64,000 nt of DNA, taken from positions 2,294,001 through 2,358,000 of the forward strand of contig NZ_JACSGT010000001.1 of NCBI RefSeq assembly GCF_021504595.1, in the 5' to 3' direction. The first letter of the stretch is position 1. Each line of letters begins with the position of its first letter. Shown here in pieces: positions 36,640-46,927 of the stretch. The notes beneath the pieces were generated by a model. It was given only the letters and a program-made list of their open reading frames with translations. It had not been told where the DNA came from and did no database searches. This DNA comes from Chryseobacterium indicum (GTDB lineage: Bacteria > Bacteroidota > Bacteroidia > Flavobacteriales > Weeksellaceae). The position numbers and the translations under genes were made by a program.

Positions 36640-39600
36640 TTAATTCAGATAAAATTCATATTTTTTTAATAATTGAATTTCTTTGATCAGTTCACCGCTT
36701 AGATTTACAGAATGCTTCATAGACTGCACTTCGAGATGTTCCACCTTCGAATCTTCTACATTTTTCAGATAAAATTTCAGCTTCTGCGTTCCCTGATTTC
36801 TTTCTAAAACCTTTCTGAAAAAATTCAGATCTTCCGGTCGGAAATCCATCACATCCATCACTAAGGAAATACTTTTTGCAAATCTTTCAAAAGCTTCCTG
36901 CAGCTCTATAACGTCTGTAACATTCACAAAAACTCTTCCGTCCTTTACCTGAGCGAATTTTATTTTGAAAATAACAAACCGCTGAACCTCCAGTTTTTCT
37001 TTCAGCTTCATATAATCACGATCTCCCAGTCGGAAAGAATAAGAACCTGAATAGTCTTCCAGCGTTACAAAAGCCACTTTCTCACCACTTCGGAAACCAT
37101 CTTTTACCACATATTCGGTAATCAGACCGGCAACAGTGTATTCTTTTCCGCCACCGCCATTTTCTCTTTCCTTCTGTAAGGTTTTCCAGTCTTTTTTCTT
37201 CTCTTCGAATAGTTCTTCCTGCTTATTGGCAAAAGCCTGTTCTTTATATGCATCTACTTCATCGAGATTCAGGAAGTGGAAAACACCTTTCGGCTCTGCT
37301 TTTTTGGTGACTTCCTCAATGATTTCCTCTTCTTCACCCGCAATCACATCATCGGAAACAATTTCCGCAAGTTCAGCTACATCTTCCGGAACCTCCTGCT
37401 CTAAGATCGGAACCTCATCTATTACGATTTTAGATTCGTCTTCTTTTTCCAGAACAGATTTTTTAGAAAGACTTCCCTGTATAAACTGGAACTGATATTT
37501 GAATTCGTCCAAAGGATGCGCAGAAAGATAGAATCCGATGGTTTCCTTTTCTTTATTCAGCTTATGCATATTCGGCCATTCCGGACACGGAGCCAGTTTG
37601 GGCTGCTCAATCTGAACTTCCTCTGCAAAATCCGCAAAAAGAGAATGTTCCATTTCATTTTTACTTTCCTGAAAGCTCTGTCCGTAACGGATCAGTCTTT
37701 CCAGATTGGTTCTTCCCGCCATATCGATATCGAAATACTGACCTCTGTGGAAATTGTCGAGTTCATCAAAAGCTCCTGCCAAAACCAAACTTTCTGCTAC
37801 TCTTTTATTCATCTGTGAAGGCAGAATTCTTTCGAAGAAATCATAGATATTTTTAAATCTTCCGTTCTGTCTTTCTCTTGTAATGGCTTCACTCGGACCT
37901 TCACCAATTCCTTTAATGGCTCCCAGACCAAAACGGATCTGCCCTTTTTCGTTTACCGAGAATTTGTACTGAGATTCGTTCACATCCGGTCCCAAAACAT
38001 CAACGCCCATACTTTTACAGTCTTCCATGAACATGGTGATAGAATCTGTATTGTTAATGTTGTTACTCATCACACTCGCCATATATTCTGCCGGATAATT
38101 GGCTTTTAAATAAGCAGTCTGATACGCAATAAATGCATAACACGTAGAGTGAGACTTGTTGAAGGCATATTCTGCAAAGGCTTTCCAGTCGTTCCAGATT
38201 TTCTCTAAACGTTCTTCGTTGAGGTTATTTTTTCTTCCACCTTCGATGAATTTCGGGTACATTTTATTAAGAACATCGATCTGCTTTTTACCCATTGCTT
38301 TTCTCAGCGTATCGGCTTCCCCTTTCGTGAAATTTGCCAGTTTCTGGGATAAAAGCATTACCTGTTCCTGATATACGGTAATTCCGTAGGTTTCTTTTAA
38401 ATATTCCTCTGTTTCCGGTAAATCGTAGACGATTTCTTCAATTCCATGTTTCCTGTTGATGAAATTCGGGATATATTTTATCGGACCGGGACGGTACAAT
38501 GCATTCATGGCAATAAGATCGGCAAAAACGGTAGGTTTCAGCTCTCTCATGTACTTTTGCATTCCGGGACTTTCGTACTGGAAAATCCCGACTGTTCTCC
38601 CCTCTTTAAACAACTGATAGGTTTTCGTATCATCAAGCGGAATAAGATCCGGATCAATATCTACCCCATGTCTTGCTTTTACAAGTTTTAAAGCATCCTT
38701 GATGATGGTTAAAGTTCTCAGACCTAAAAAGTCCATTTTCAGGAGCCCCGCACTTTCTGCCACCGAGTTATCAAACTGCGAAACCAGAATATCGGCATCT
38801 TTTGCCGCAATGGTTACCGGAACCAGATTACTTACATCTTCCGGCGTAATGATAACCCCACAAGCGTGGATTCCTGTATTTCTGATACAGCCTTCCATTT
38901 TTTTCGCACTCGCCAAAACTCCGTGACGCGCATCATTCGGACTGTCAAGAACGTAGCGCATTTCGTCAACAAGCTGTTGTTCTTCAGGTTTTAATTTATC
39001 GTATTTTGCTAAAGCTTTCGCAATATTCATTCCCGGTGTGGAAGGAATTAATTTAGCAATATTATTCGTGTCCGGAATCGGGACATCCAAAACTCTCCCC
39101 GCATCTTTAATCGCAGATTTACCTCCTAAAACCGAATAGGTAATAATCTGGGCAACCTGTGTTTTTCCGTATTTATCGACTACCCATTTGATGATTTTAT
39201 CACGTCCTTCATCATCAAAGTCGATATCAATATCGGGCATGGAAACCCTTTCCGGATTCAGAAATCTCTCGAAAAGGAGATCGTATTTAATGGGGTCTAC
39301 GTTTGTAATTCCGATACAGTAGGCAACTGCAGAACCTGCCGCAGAACCACGACCGGGACCCACCCAAACGCCCATTTTACGGGCTTCGTTACAGAAATCC
39401 TGAACAATCAGGAAGTAACCGGGATATCCTGTATTGGCAATAACTTCCAGTTCAAAATCCAGACGTTCCTTAATCTCATCTGTAATTCCGGTTTCCACAT
39501 ATCTTCTTTTTGCCCCTTCGTACGTCAAATAGCTAAGATAAGCCATCTCACCGCGTTTTCCGCCGTCAATTTCATCTTCGGGATGAATAAATTCTTCAGG

Positions 39601-41316
39601 AATATCGAATTTAGGAAGGAGTACGTCTCTTTTTAAAGTATAAGGTTTGAACTTTGCGAAAAATTCTTCATATGCTTCGAATGCATCGGGATACGTTAAA
39701 AACGCTTCCTTTATTTCATCCGCTGTTTTCATGTAATATTCTCCGGTTGCAAGTCCTCTTCTTTTTCCAAAACCTTTTCCTACAGGCGTTGAAAGCTTTT
39801 CACCGTCTTTGATGCAGCTTACAATATCCTGAATATTAGAATCGTCTTTATTGGTATAGAATGTTTCATTCTGCGCTAAAATTTTAACATTATATTTATC
39901 GGCAAAATGTAATAATACATCATTTAAATGCTCTTCTTCCGGCAATTTGTGGTTTTGGATCTGAACATAAAAATCGTCTCCGAAAGTATCTTTCCACCAT
40001 CTGAAAAGCTCCTCCCCTTTCTGTTCCCCCGTATTTAAAATGGCATCCGGAATATCCCCGTGAATTCCCGAAGTTAGGGCAATAACCCCTTCTTTATATT
40101 CGGCAATCAATTCCCGGCTTATCCTCGGAACTCCGAAATAAAATCCTTTAAGAAATCCGATACTGGATAGTTTGGCTAAATTTTTATAGCCGTTAAAATC
40201 CTTTGCCAATAAGACAACCTGCGTTCTTCGGTCGGGATCATCTTTGGTAAACTGCTTCTGCTCATAACGGTCTGAAATATAAAATTCACAGCCCACAACA
40301 GGAATCAAAGGTTGTGAAACCGGCTCCGGTTCATTGAATTCTTCGCCTTTTTCTTCTGCTTCCTGTTTTTTAGCGAGGTATTCTTTATGCTTTTTCGCAC
40401 GGTCGCCGTTTGCGCCTTCTACCGCAGAAACAAATTTAAAAGCACCCATCATATTTCCCAGATCCACCATTCCGACGGCGGGGAAATTATCATCAGTTGC
40501 TTTTTTAATTAAATCGTTGATGCTTGTGGTAGCAGTTAAAGTAGAGAAAACACTGTGGTTATCAAAATTGAAATATTTTCCGAGATCGATCTCATCAATA
40601 CTTCCGAAGTCCTGCTGTTTCTTTTTGTTGTGAAAATCCGCAACCTGCCTTCTGATAACAATATTGAAAGGTTTTATCGGATCAGGATACAGCGTTTTAA
40701 AATACGCAAGCTGATCTTCCGAAGTTTTCAGTACTTCCGCAGGAATGATCCCGATTCTCATCATTTCGAAGAAAACCTGTGCCGTTGCATTTACGTCGGC
40801 AGCGGCGTTATGCGCTTCATCAAATTTATGACCGTATAATTTTTCGTAAAGTTCTTCCAGCTTCGGAGCTTTGTACCTTCCTCCTTTTCCTCCTCCCAAC
40901 TGACAGAAATCTGTTCCCAGAATCATCGTGTCGGCTTTTGGCTTTTCCTGAAGGTTGTCTTTAATATTTTTACGGTAAAATTCGGCTCCAACAATGTTGT
41001 AATCGAACTCCACATTGTGACCGGAGACCACTCTTACTTTTTCTAAAACTTTAGAAAATTCATTTAAAATTTCTTCGAGATCACGACCTTCCTCATTGGC
41101 GATTTTTGTTGTAATCCCGTGAATTCTCGCGGCGTTGAAGGGAATATCATACCCTTCCGGTTTTATAATATAATCCTGATTTTCAATTAATGTTCCGTCA
41201 TCATCATGCAACTGCCACGCAATCTGCACCATTCTTGGCCAGTTATCTGAATCTGAAAGCGGAGCGTTGAAATTCTTCGGTAAACCTGTGGTTTCTGTGT
41301 CAAAAACTAAATACAT
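36640..41316 (-). CDS. dnaE: DNA polymerase III alpha subunit with N-terminal DEDDh exonuclease
   Basis: 1558 residues against about 1160 for E. coli DnaE. Residues 1-190 are an epsilon-type exonuclease with all five catalytic residues: D6 and E8 (VFDTETTG), D105 (NVEFDYNI), H169 and D174 (AHNAAADVNAT). Residues about 245-500 are the PHP domain, whose usual HxH and TDHG metal-binding motifs read FNF (249-251) and VDLG (284-287). The polymerase core follows (GPGRGSAAGSAVAYC, and PDIDIDFDDEGRD carrying the catalytic Asp pair), then the tandem HhH and an OB fold (YTVAGLITEYVVKDG) near the C-terminus. The first ATG at 41316 starts directly at the exonuclease strand. It is the replicative polymerase; it stands alone. 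Confidence 0.96.
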   Translation of the reverse strand: MYLVFDTETTGLPKNFNAPLSDSDNWPRMVQIAWQLHDDDGTLIENQDYIIKPEGYDIPFNAARIHGITTKIANEEGRDLEEILNEFSKVLEKVRVVSGHNVEFDYNIVGAEFYRKNIKDNLQEKPKADTMILGTDFCQLGGGKGGRYKAPKLEELYEKLYGHKFDEAHNAAADVNATAQVFFEMMRIGIIPAEVLKTSEDQLAYFKTLYPDPIKPFNIVIRRQVADFHNKKKQQDFGSIDEIDLGKYFNFDNHSVFSTLTATTSINDLIKKATDDNFPAVGMVDLGNMMGAFKFVSAVEGANGDRAKKHKEYLAKKQEAEEKGEEFNEPEPVSQPLIPVVGCEFYISDRYEQKQFTKDDPDRRTQVVLLAKDFNGYKNLAKLSSIGFLKGFYFGVPRISRELIAEYKEGVIALTSGIHGDIPDAILNTGEQKGEELFRWWKDTFGDDFYVQIQNHKLPEEEHLNDVLLHFADKYNVKILAQNETFYTNKDDSNIQDIVSCIKDGEKLSTPVGKGFGKRRGLATGEYYMKTADEIKEAFLTYPDAFEAYEEFFAKFKPYTLKRDVLLPKFDIPEEFIHPEDEIDGGKRGEMAYLSYLTYEGAKRRYVETGITDEIKERLDFELEVIANTGYPGYFLIVQDFCNEARKMGVWVGPGRGSAAGSAVAYCIGITNVDPIKYDLLFERFLNPERVSMPDIDIDFDDEGRDKIIKWVVDKYGKTQVAQIITYSVLGGKSAIKDAGRVLDVPIPDTNNIAKLIPSTPGMNIAKALAKYDKLKPEEQQLVDEMRYVLDSPNDARHGVLASAKKMEGCIRNTGIHACGVIITPEDVSNLVPVTIAAKDADILVSQFDNSVAESAGLLKMDFLGLRTLTIIKDALKLVKARHGVDIDPDLIPLDDTKTYQLFKEGRTVGIFQYESPGMQKYMRELKPTVFADLIAMNALYRPGPIKYIPNFINRKHGIEEIVYDLPETEEYLKETYGITVYQEQVMLLSQKLANFTKGEADTLRKAMGKKQIDVLNKMYPKFIEGGRKNNLNEERLEKIWNDWKAFAEYAFNKSHSTCYAFIAYQTAYLKANYPAEYMASVMSNNINNTDSITMFMEDCKSMGVDVLGPDVNESQYKFSVNEKGQIRFGLGAIKGIGEGPSEAITRERQNGRFKNIYDFFERILPSQMNKRVAESLVLAGAFDELDNFHRGQYFDIDMAGRTNLERLIRYGQSFQESKNEMEHSLFADFAEEVQIEQPKLAPCPEWPNMHKLNKEKETIGFYLSAHPLDEFKYQFQFIQGSLSKKSVLEKEDESKIVIDEVPILEQEVPEDVAELAEIVSDDVIAGEEEEIIEEVTKKAEPKGVFHFLNLDEVDAYKEQAFANKQEELFEEKKKDWKTLQKERENGGGGKEYTVAGLITEYVVKDGFRSGEKVAFVTLEDYSGSYSFRLGDRDYMKLKEKLEVQRFVIFKIKFAQVKDGRVFVNVTDVIELQEAFERFAKSISLVMDVMDFRPEDLNFFRKVLERNQGTQKLKFYLKNVEDSKVEHLEVQSMKHSVNLSGELIKEIQLLKKYEFYLN

Positions 41317-41526
41317 GTAATTTTTCTAGCTTTTATTAAAAAGAGAATGTAAAGTTACTTTAATTTTTTGTCTTTTGGAATTAGTTTTTATAAATGCTGA
41401 TAAATCATGGTATATATATTTGATTTTGATAAATCAGGTTTTAGCGCAAATCAGACATCAAAGAACACTGAAAAACAACAGATTACCGAAAAACACTAAC
41501 AATTGTTAGTATTTTGATTTTTTGTT

Positions 41527-41534
41527 TATCTTTG
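41527..41534 (+). promoter_or_regulatory. -7 box just before the E1 start codon
   Basis: TATCTTTG (TAnnTTTG) ends six bases before the ATG at 41541, with a TTG about 21 bp upstream (41503). A transcript starting at the usual distance would begin at or next to the start codon. Confidence 0.5.
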
Positions 41535-41540
41535 CTTTCT

Positions 41541-43613
41541 ATGGAAAATACACTTCACGAAAAGGTTTCTCAAGATATATTACTCAAGGCTTATAACCAC
41601 ATGATGCTTGCCAAAGCAATGGCAGATATTTATGAAGAAAATAGAAATGTCTGTAAATATGTTCATAGCACATCAAGAGGGCATGAAGCTATTCAATTGG
41701 CAACCGCATATCAGTTAAAAAAAGAAGACTGGGTTTCCCCATATTACCGTGACGAAAGCATACTTTTAGGAATCGGTTTTGAACCTTATCAGTTGATGCT
41801 TCAATTGCTGGCAAAAGCTGATGATCCTTTTTCCGGAGGCAGATCTTACTACTCCCACCCTTCAAGCAGGGACGAAAATAAACCAAAAATTATTCATCAG
41901 AGTTCTGCGACAGGAATGCAGACCATTCCTACAACAGGAGTTGCGCAGGGAATTAAATATATTCAGGATTTTGAATTGCAGGATTTTGAAAACAATCCGG
42001 TGGTGGTTTGCAGTTTGGGAGATAATTCTGTAACGGAAGGTGAAGTAAGTGAGGCTTTACAGTTTGCTGCTTTACATCAGTTACCTATTATTTTTCTTGT
42101 TCAGGATAACGAATGGGGAATTTCCGTAACCAAGGAGGAAGCAAGAACGTGCGATGCCTATGATTTTGTAGCCGGTTTTACGGGTTTAAGCAGAATGAGA
42201 GTAGACGGAACAGATTTCGTGGAAAGCTTTGAAGTAATGAAAAAAGCGGTGGATTTTGTAAGAACTGAAAGAAAACCTTTGGTGGTTTGCGCAAAAACAG
42301 TTTTAATCGGCCACCACACTTCAGGAGTACGAAGAGAGTTTTACAGAGACGAAGAAGATTTAACCAAACACCGTGCGAAAGATCCGGGAAATATTCTTAG
42401 AAATCATTTGATCGAATCCGGAGTTGATGAAGAGTTATTAAAACAGATTACGAAAAAAGCCCGTCTTGAAGCTGAAGAAGCTTTTGAAAAGGCTAAAAAT
42501 GCAGAAGATCCGAAGCCTGAAAGTGTAATGAATCATGTTTTCGCGCCAACTCCGATTACGGAAGAGGTTGGAACCAGAGAACCTGAAGGCGGAGAAAAAA
42601 TTGTGATGGTAGATGCTGCGATTCATGCCATTCAGGAATTGATGTGGAAACATCCGGAAGCTTTGCTGTACGGACAGGATGTTGGGGAACGAATCGGAGG
42701 GGTTTTCCGTGAGACGGTAACGTTAGGAAAAAAATTCGGAAGCAAAAGGGTTTTCAATACCGCGATTCAGGAAGCTTATATCATTGGTTCTACAGCAGGA
42801 ATGAGCGCAGTTGGATTAAAACCGATTGTTGAAGTGCAGTTTGCCGATTATATTTATCCGGGTATCAATCAGTTAATTACAGAAATTTCAAAATCGAGTT
42901 ATTTAAGTCAGGGGAAATTCCCTGTAAGCAATATCATCCGTGTTCCGATCGGAGCTTACGGCGGTGGCGGTCCTTATCACAGCGGAAGTGTTGAAAGTAT
43001 TTTAGCGAACATCAAAGGGATTAAAATCGCTTATCCGAGCAATGCGGCAGATTTCAAAGGTTTATTAAAAGCTGCCTATTACGATCCGAATCCGGTGGTG
43101 ATGCTTGAACATAAAGGGTTGTACTGGAGCAAGGTTCCGGGAACGGAAGATGCAAAAACCATTGAACCTGCGGAAGATTATATTTTACCTTTCGGAAAAG
43201 GAAGAGTAATTATTGAAGCGGATAAGGAAGAAACCGAAAAAGGAAGAACTTTATTGATCGTTACTTACGGAATGGGTGTTTACTGGGCAAAAGAAGCAGC
43301 GAAAAATTTCAACGGAAGAGTTGAAGTGATTGATTTAAGAACCCTGATTCCTCTGGATGAAGAACTAGTTTTTGAGAGAGTAAAAGCGCATGGAAAATGT
43401 ATTGTTTTAACGGAAGAACAATTAAACAATTCTTTTGCGGAAGCTTTTGCTCACAGAATTTCGAAAAACTGCTTTAAATATCTTGATGCACCGGTAGAAA
43501 CGATGGGTTCTCTGGATGTTCCTGCGGTTCCTATTAATTTGGTACTTGAAAAGGAAATGCTTCCGAATGCGGAAAAGCTATCCAATAAAATTGAAGACAT
43601 GCTGAAATATTAA
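41541..43613 (+). CDS. Fused E1 alpha-beta 2-oxo acid dehydrogenase (branched-chain type)
   Basis: 690 residues from the ATG at 41541; the frame is open nine codons further up, but that part overlaps the promoter. Residues about 10-340 are the E1 alpha part with the thiamine diphosphate motif beginning GDNSVTEGEVSEAL and ending at NEWGIS. Residues about 355-690 are the E1 beta part (YGQDVGERIGGVFRET, EAYIIGSTAGMSAVGLKPI, AYGGGGPYHSG, LEHKGLYW). In most bacteria these are two proteins. Fusion is common in Bacteroidetes. It decarboxylates a 2-oxo acid and passes the acyl group to a lipoyl E2; the substrate is likely branched-chain 2-oxo acids, but pyruvate cannot be excluded. No E2 or E3 gene lies nearby. 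Confidence 0.92.
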   Translation: MENTLHEKVSQDILLKAYNHMMLAKAMADIYEENRNVCKYVHSTSRGHEAIQLATAYQLKKEDWVSPYYRDESILLGIGFEPYQLMLQLLAKADDPFSGGRSYYSHPSSRDENKPKIIHQSSATGMQTIPTTGVAQGIKYIQDFELQDFENNPVVVCSLGDNSVTEGEVSEALQFAALHQLPIIFLVQDNEWGISVTKEEARTCDAYDFVAGFTGLSRMRVDGTDFVESFEVMKKAVDFVRTERKPLVVCAKTVLIGHHTSGVRREFYRDEEDLTKHRAKDPGNILRNHLIESGVDEELLKQITKKARLEAEEAFEKAKNAEDPKPESVMNHVFAPTPITEEVGTREPEGGEKIVMVDAAIHAIQELMWKHPEALLYGQDVGERIGGVFRETVTLGKKFGSKRVFNTAIQEAYIIGSTAGMSAVGLKPIVEVQFADYIYPGINQLITEISKSSYLSQGKFPVSNIIRVPIGAYGGGGPYHSGSVESILANIKGIKIAYPSNAADFKGLLKAAYYDPNPVVMLEHKGLYWSKVPGTEDAKTIEPAEDYILPFGKGRVIIEADKEETEKGRTLLIVTYGMGVYWAKEAAKNFNGRVEVIDLRTLIPLDEELVFERVKAHGKCIVLTEEQLNNSFAEAFAHRISKNCFKYLDAPVETMGSLDVPAVPINLVLEKEMLPNAEKLSNKIEDMLKY

Positions 43614-43637
43614 TTCAGTTTAAAATAAAAATGTAAG

Positions 43638-43663
43638 CCTCTAATTTTTTTAGAGGTTTTTTT
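43638..43663 (+). terminator. Terminator after the E1 gene
   Basis: CCTCTA / TAGAGG stem with an ATTTTTT loop and a T run. Confidence 0.8.
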
Positions 43664-43780
43664 GTGTCTTAATTTCTTATATTTATGTACTGTTAGCAAA
43701 AGGTTTTTCAAATTCTGTTTCAAAAATATGGTATCTGTTTTGCTTAGTCTTTTGCTGACTTTAAATTAGATTGCACAAAT

Positions 43781-44812
43781 ATGATTACAACAAAATACGT
43801 CAATTACAGGCAGGTTCTCAATTTATCGGGATTTCATCTTATTATGATTTCTATCTGGTGTACCCTGATTGCGGTTCTTTTTCATTTTTTTAACTGGCAG
43901 TGGATGACGATTCCTTGGGTTCCAGTCGCTTTGATTGGTACTGCGGAAGCGTTCTTAGTTGGTTTTAAAAACAACCAGGCTTACGACAGATTGTGGGAGG
44001 CAAGAAAAATTTGGGGCGGAATCGTAAATTCCAGCAGAATGCTCGGATCAATGGTTTATGCCTTTGATACCAAAGAAGAAAAAACAGGAACATTTGATCT
44101 GGAAGACCGCAGAAAGAAAATCGTTTTCCGGCATATTGCATGGCTGTATCAGTTAAGGGAGCAACTCCTGATTCCTACAGAGTGGGAACATATTAAAGTA
44201 GAAGAAGATCGGTTCAAAAGTGTTGATTATAAGCGTAACCGACTGATAAAGGCGGGTTTTCCTGATTATGGGAGAACGCCTATTTTCCTCAACAAATACT
44301 TGTCTGAAGAGGAAACTGAATTGCAGTCTCAGTATAAAAATTTCGCGACTTATCTTATTGCTCAGCAGTCGAAAGACATTAATGAGCTTAAAAACATGAA
44401 CGTTATTTCAGACTTCAACCAAAAGCAACTGCAGGATTGTCTTAATGAATTTTATACGCTGCAGGGGCAGGCGGAAAGGATTAAAAAGTTTCCTTTGCCA
44501 AGACAGTTTGCAAGTACCGCCTTCGTTTTTAATGTCATTTTTATTATGCTGCTTCCGTTAGGTTTGGTGAGTGAATTTGCCAAGTTAGGAGACTGGGGAA
44601 TCTGGGCTTCGATTCCGTTTTGTATTACAATTGGCTGGATTTATATTATTATGGAGCTGGTTGGAGATTATTCTGAAAATCCTTTTGAGGGTCTTATGTT
44701 TGATATTCCGATGCTTTCGATCTGCAGAACGATTGAGATTGATCTTCTGCAAATGACAGGAGAAACGGATTTGCCTGATCCTATCGCTTCTAAGAATGGG
44801 GTTTTGGTTTAA
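43781..44812 (+). CDS. Bestrophin family chloride channel-like protein
   Basis: 343 residues of the bestrophin / UPF0187 family. N-terminal membrane helices at about 15-40 and 45-65 are followed by the family motif FLVGFKNNQAYDRLWEARKIWGGIVNSSR (residues about 59-87, shown in full by the residues F, N, Y, R and W at family positions). The C-terminal half has two further helices (about 245-265 and 270-293) and the conserved GDYSENPFEGLMFDIPMLSICRTIEIDLLQ block. Bacterial members are pentameric channels, several conducting cations rather than chloride. It stands alone. Confidence 0.92.
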   Translation: MITTKYVNYRQVLNLSGFHLIMISIWCTLIAVLFHFFNWQWMTIPWVPVALIGTAEAFLVGFKNNQAYDRLWEARKIWGGIVNSSRMLGSMVYAFDTKEEKTGTFDLEDRRKKIVFRHIAWLYQLREQLLIPTEWEHIKVEEDRFKSVDYKRNRLIKAGFPDYGRTPIFLNKYLSEEETELQSQYKNFATYLIAQQSKDINELKNMNVISDFNQKQLQDCLNEFYTLQGQAERIKKFPLPRQFASTAFVFNVIFIMLLPLGLVSEFAKLGDWGIWASIPFCITIGWIYIIMELVGDYSENPFEGLMFDIPMLSICRTIEIDLLQMTGETDLPDPIASKNGVLV

Positions 44813-44846
44813 TTAATTGTCTTCAATTGAAATTAAGACCGCGGTT

Positions 44847-44961
44847 TAGCCCCGATTGCAGCTTTGTCTGAGCTCATTTTCATGGATTTAGGGTTGCGGC
44901 GGCTTCGCCGCCGCAACCCTAAATCCATGAAAATAGCGAGTGCGGAAAGCGGGAAACAGCT
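44847..44961. repeat. Constant-flank, variable-stem hairpin repeat, copy 1
   Basis: Left flank TAGCCCcGATTGcAGCTT and on to GAGCTC (44847-44875), a perfect 28-bp stem (44876-44903 with 44907-44934, TTC loop, GC-rich next to the loop) and a right flank beginning AGCGAGTGCGGAAAGCGGGA (44935-44961). The flanks match the copy at 61465-61575, but the outer half of the stem does not. Confidence 0.8.
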
Positions 44962-44981
44962 CGTGAAAAAAACTTTTTTCT

Positions 44982-45440
44982 CTACAAAACAATTGCCGTT
45001 GTATTTTTTACCTCAGAGATCATGAAAGAGCTGTGTGTGCTTGCAATATGTTGCAATGTGGTAAGCTTCGTAAGCATAAAATTTCGATAGTCTTCCATAT
45101 CTTTTACCCCGATTTTCAAGATATAATCGTAGTCTCCGCTTACGTGAAAACATTCGGTTACTTCTTCTAAATTCATCACTTCTTTTTCGAACTGAAGGAC
45201 GTATTCTTTTTTGTGCTGAGCGAGTTTGATGTGACAGAGCACAATGAAATTTCGCTGGATTTTATTCCTGTCCAGAATCGCAACATATTTTGAAATTACT
45301 CCTGTATTTTCGAGTTTCCGGATGCGTTCATAAACAGCCGTAACGGATAAACCTAACTTATGAGACAGTTCTTTGGTGGTTTGTTTGGAATCCTCCTGCA
45401 GAAAAAGGAGCAGTTTTTTATCGGTATCATCAAAACTCAT
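44982..45440 (-). CDS. Lrp/AsnC family transcriptional regulator
   Basis: 152 residues, the standard Lrp length. An N-terminal winged helix (DDTDKKLLLFLQEDSKQTTKELSHKLG and on to VYERIRKLENTGVI) is followed by a RAM domain (about 65-140) that binds effector amino acids. It is divergent from the Cys/Met PLP enzyme with a 155-bp AT-rich gap between, so that enzyme is the obvious target, together with self-regulation; the effector is likely methionine or a related amino acid, by inference from position. Confidence 0.92.
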   Translation of the reverse strand: MSFDDTDKKLLLFLQEDSKQTTKELSHKLGLSVTAVYERIRKLENTGVISKYVAILDRNKIQRNFIVLCHIKLAQHKKEYVLQFEKEVMNLEEVTECFHVSGDYDYILKIGVKDMEDYRNFMLTKLTTLQHIASTHSSFMISEVKNTTAIVL

Positions 45441-45595
45441 AGATAAATTTTAGTCAAATGTTTATTAAATTCAAATATAATAAACTTTTTTTCTATAAAT
45501 TTAAATTTTAATAGTTTTATATTCTAATAATTTAAATTTTTATTGTAATAATTCTGAAGGTTATTCATATTTATAGCATAAAAAATTTAAACGAT

Positions 45596-46822
45596 ATGAA
45601 CGACTTTAATGCAGCCAACGAAATACAGGATCTACAGTATTTCGGTGAATTTGGCGGAGTAAACCCATCAATTTCCGACAGTTCTACTTACACTTTTCTT
45701 TCTGCAAAAACGATGTTCGATACTTTCGAAGGAAATGCAGAAGGATGCTATTTATATTCAAGACATTCTTCTCCGATGAATCTGTATCTTGCGCAGGCTC
45801 TGGCTAAGCTTGAAAATACGGAAGCAGCCAACGTTACCGCATCGGGAATGGGAGCGATTACTTCGGTTCTGATGCAGGTCTGCAAAAGCGGAGATCATAT
45901 TATCTCGAGCAGAACAATCTACGGCGGAACGTATGCTTTTATGAAAAATTTTCTTCCGCCATTTAATATTCAGACGACTTTCGTAGACATCAATAATTTT
46001 GAATCTGTTGAAAACTCAATTACCGAAAACACAAAAATCATCTACTGTGAAAGTGTAAGCAATCCGCTTCTGGAAGTTGCTGACCTGAGAAAACTCTCTG
46101 AAATCTGTAAAAGACATAATCTGAAACTGATCGTAGACAATACGTTCTCTCCGCTCTCTATTTCGCCAAAGCTTTTGGGCGCAGATATCGTGATCCATTC
46201 TTTAACGAAATTTATCAACGGAAGCAGCGATACCGTTGGCGGAGTGTACTGCGGAACTCAGGAATTCATTAACGATACGAAAAATGTGAATAACGGAGCG
46301 TGTATGCTGTTGGGACCTACGATGGACAGTCTTCGTTCTGCAAGTATTCTTAAAAATCTCAGAACGCTGCACATCAGAATGAAACAACACAGTTATAATG
46401 CAATGTATCTTGCACAAAGATTTGAAGAAGACGGACTGCGTGTCTCTTATCCCGGATTAAAATCTCATAAAAACCACGAACTGATGAAAACGATGATGCA
46501 TGAAGAGTACGGATTCGGTGGTTTGCTGACTTTAGACGCGGGAACCACAGATAAAGCCAATGAACTGATGGAATTAATGCAGCAGGAAAATCTGGGTTAT
46601 CTTGCGGTAAGTTTAGGCTTTTATAAAACTTTATTCTCATGCTCAGGAAGCTCCACTTCTTCTGAAATTCCGGAGGAAGAACGCGCTGCGATGGGAATTT
46701 CCGATGGACTAATCAGATTCTCAATAGGTCTGGATCACGACATCGAACGAACGTATGAAAAGATGAGAGAATGCATGCTCAAAACAGGCGTTCTCAGCCA
46801 TGAAACCATCTCCATATCCTAA
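45596..46822 (+). CDS. Cys/Met metabolism PLP-dependent enzyme (methionine gamma-lyase or cystathionine gamma-lyase type)
   Basis: 408 residues of the trans-sulfuration family. PLP-lysine is K205 in IVIHSLTKFINGSSD; Y54 and R56 (CYLYSRHSSP) and Y109 (TIYGGTY) match active-site residues of the family. The Cys found in many methionine gamma-lyases after the Tyr-Gly pair is Gly111 here, which leaves cystathionine gamma-lyase or gamma-synthase activity open. The C-terminal substrate carboxylate region IRFSIGLDHD is present. Paired with a divergent Lrp regulator. Catabolism of sulfur amino acids is the likely role. Confidence 0.88.
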   Translation: MNDFNAANEIQDLQYFGEFGGVNPSISDSSTYTFLSAKTMFDTFEGNAEGCYLYSRHSSPMNLYLAQALAKLENTEAANVTASGMGAITSVLMQVCKSGDHIISSRTIYGGTYAFMKNFLPPFNIQTTFVDINNFESVENSITENTKIIYCESVSNPLLEVADLRKLSEICKRHNLKLIVDNTFSPLSISPKLLGADIVIHSLTKFINGSSDTVGGVYCGTQEFINDTKNVNNGACMLLGPTMDSLRSASILKNLRTLHIRMKQHSYNAMYLAQRFEEDGLRVSYPGLKSHKNHELMKTMMHEEYGFGGLLTLDAGTTDKANELMELMQQENLGYLAVSLGFYKTLFSCSGSSTSSEIPEEERAAMGISDGLIRFSIGLDHDIERTYEKMRECMLKTGVLSHETISIS

Positions 46823-46831
46823 TTATTGTAA

Positions 46832-46868
46832 AAAAGCTGTTGTTGATTCGACAGCTTTTATTTTTTTT
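46832..46868 (+). terminator. Terminator after the PLP enzyme gene
   Basis: AAAAGCTGT / ACAGCTTTT stem, loop TGTTGATTCG, T run after it. Confidence 0.8.
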
Positions 46869-46927
46869 TAGATAAATTTCGTGCCTACAGAGCAATATTT
46901 ACTGTAATAAAAATCATAGTTTTTTTA

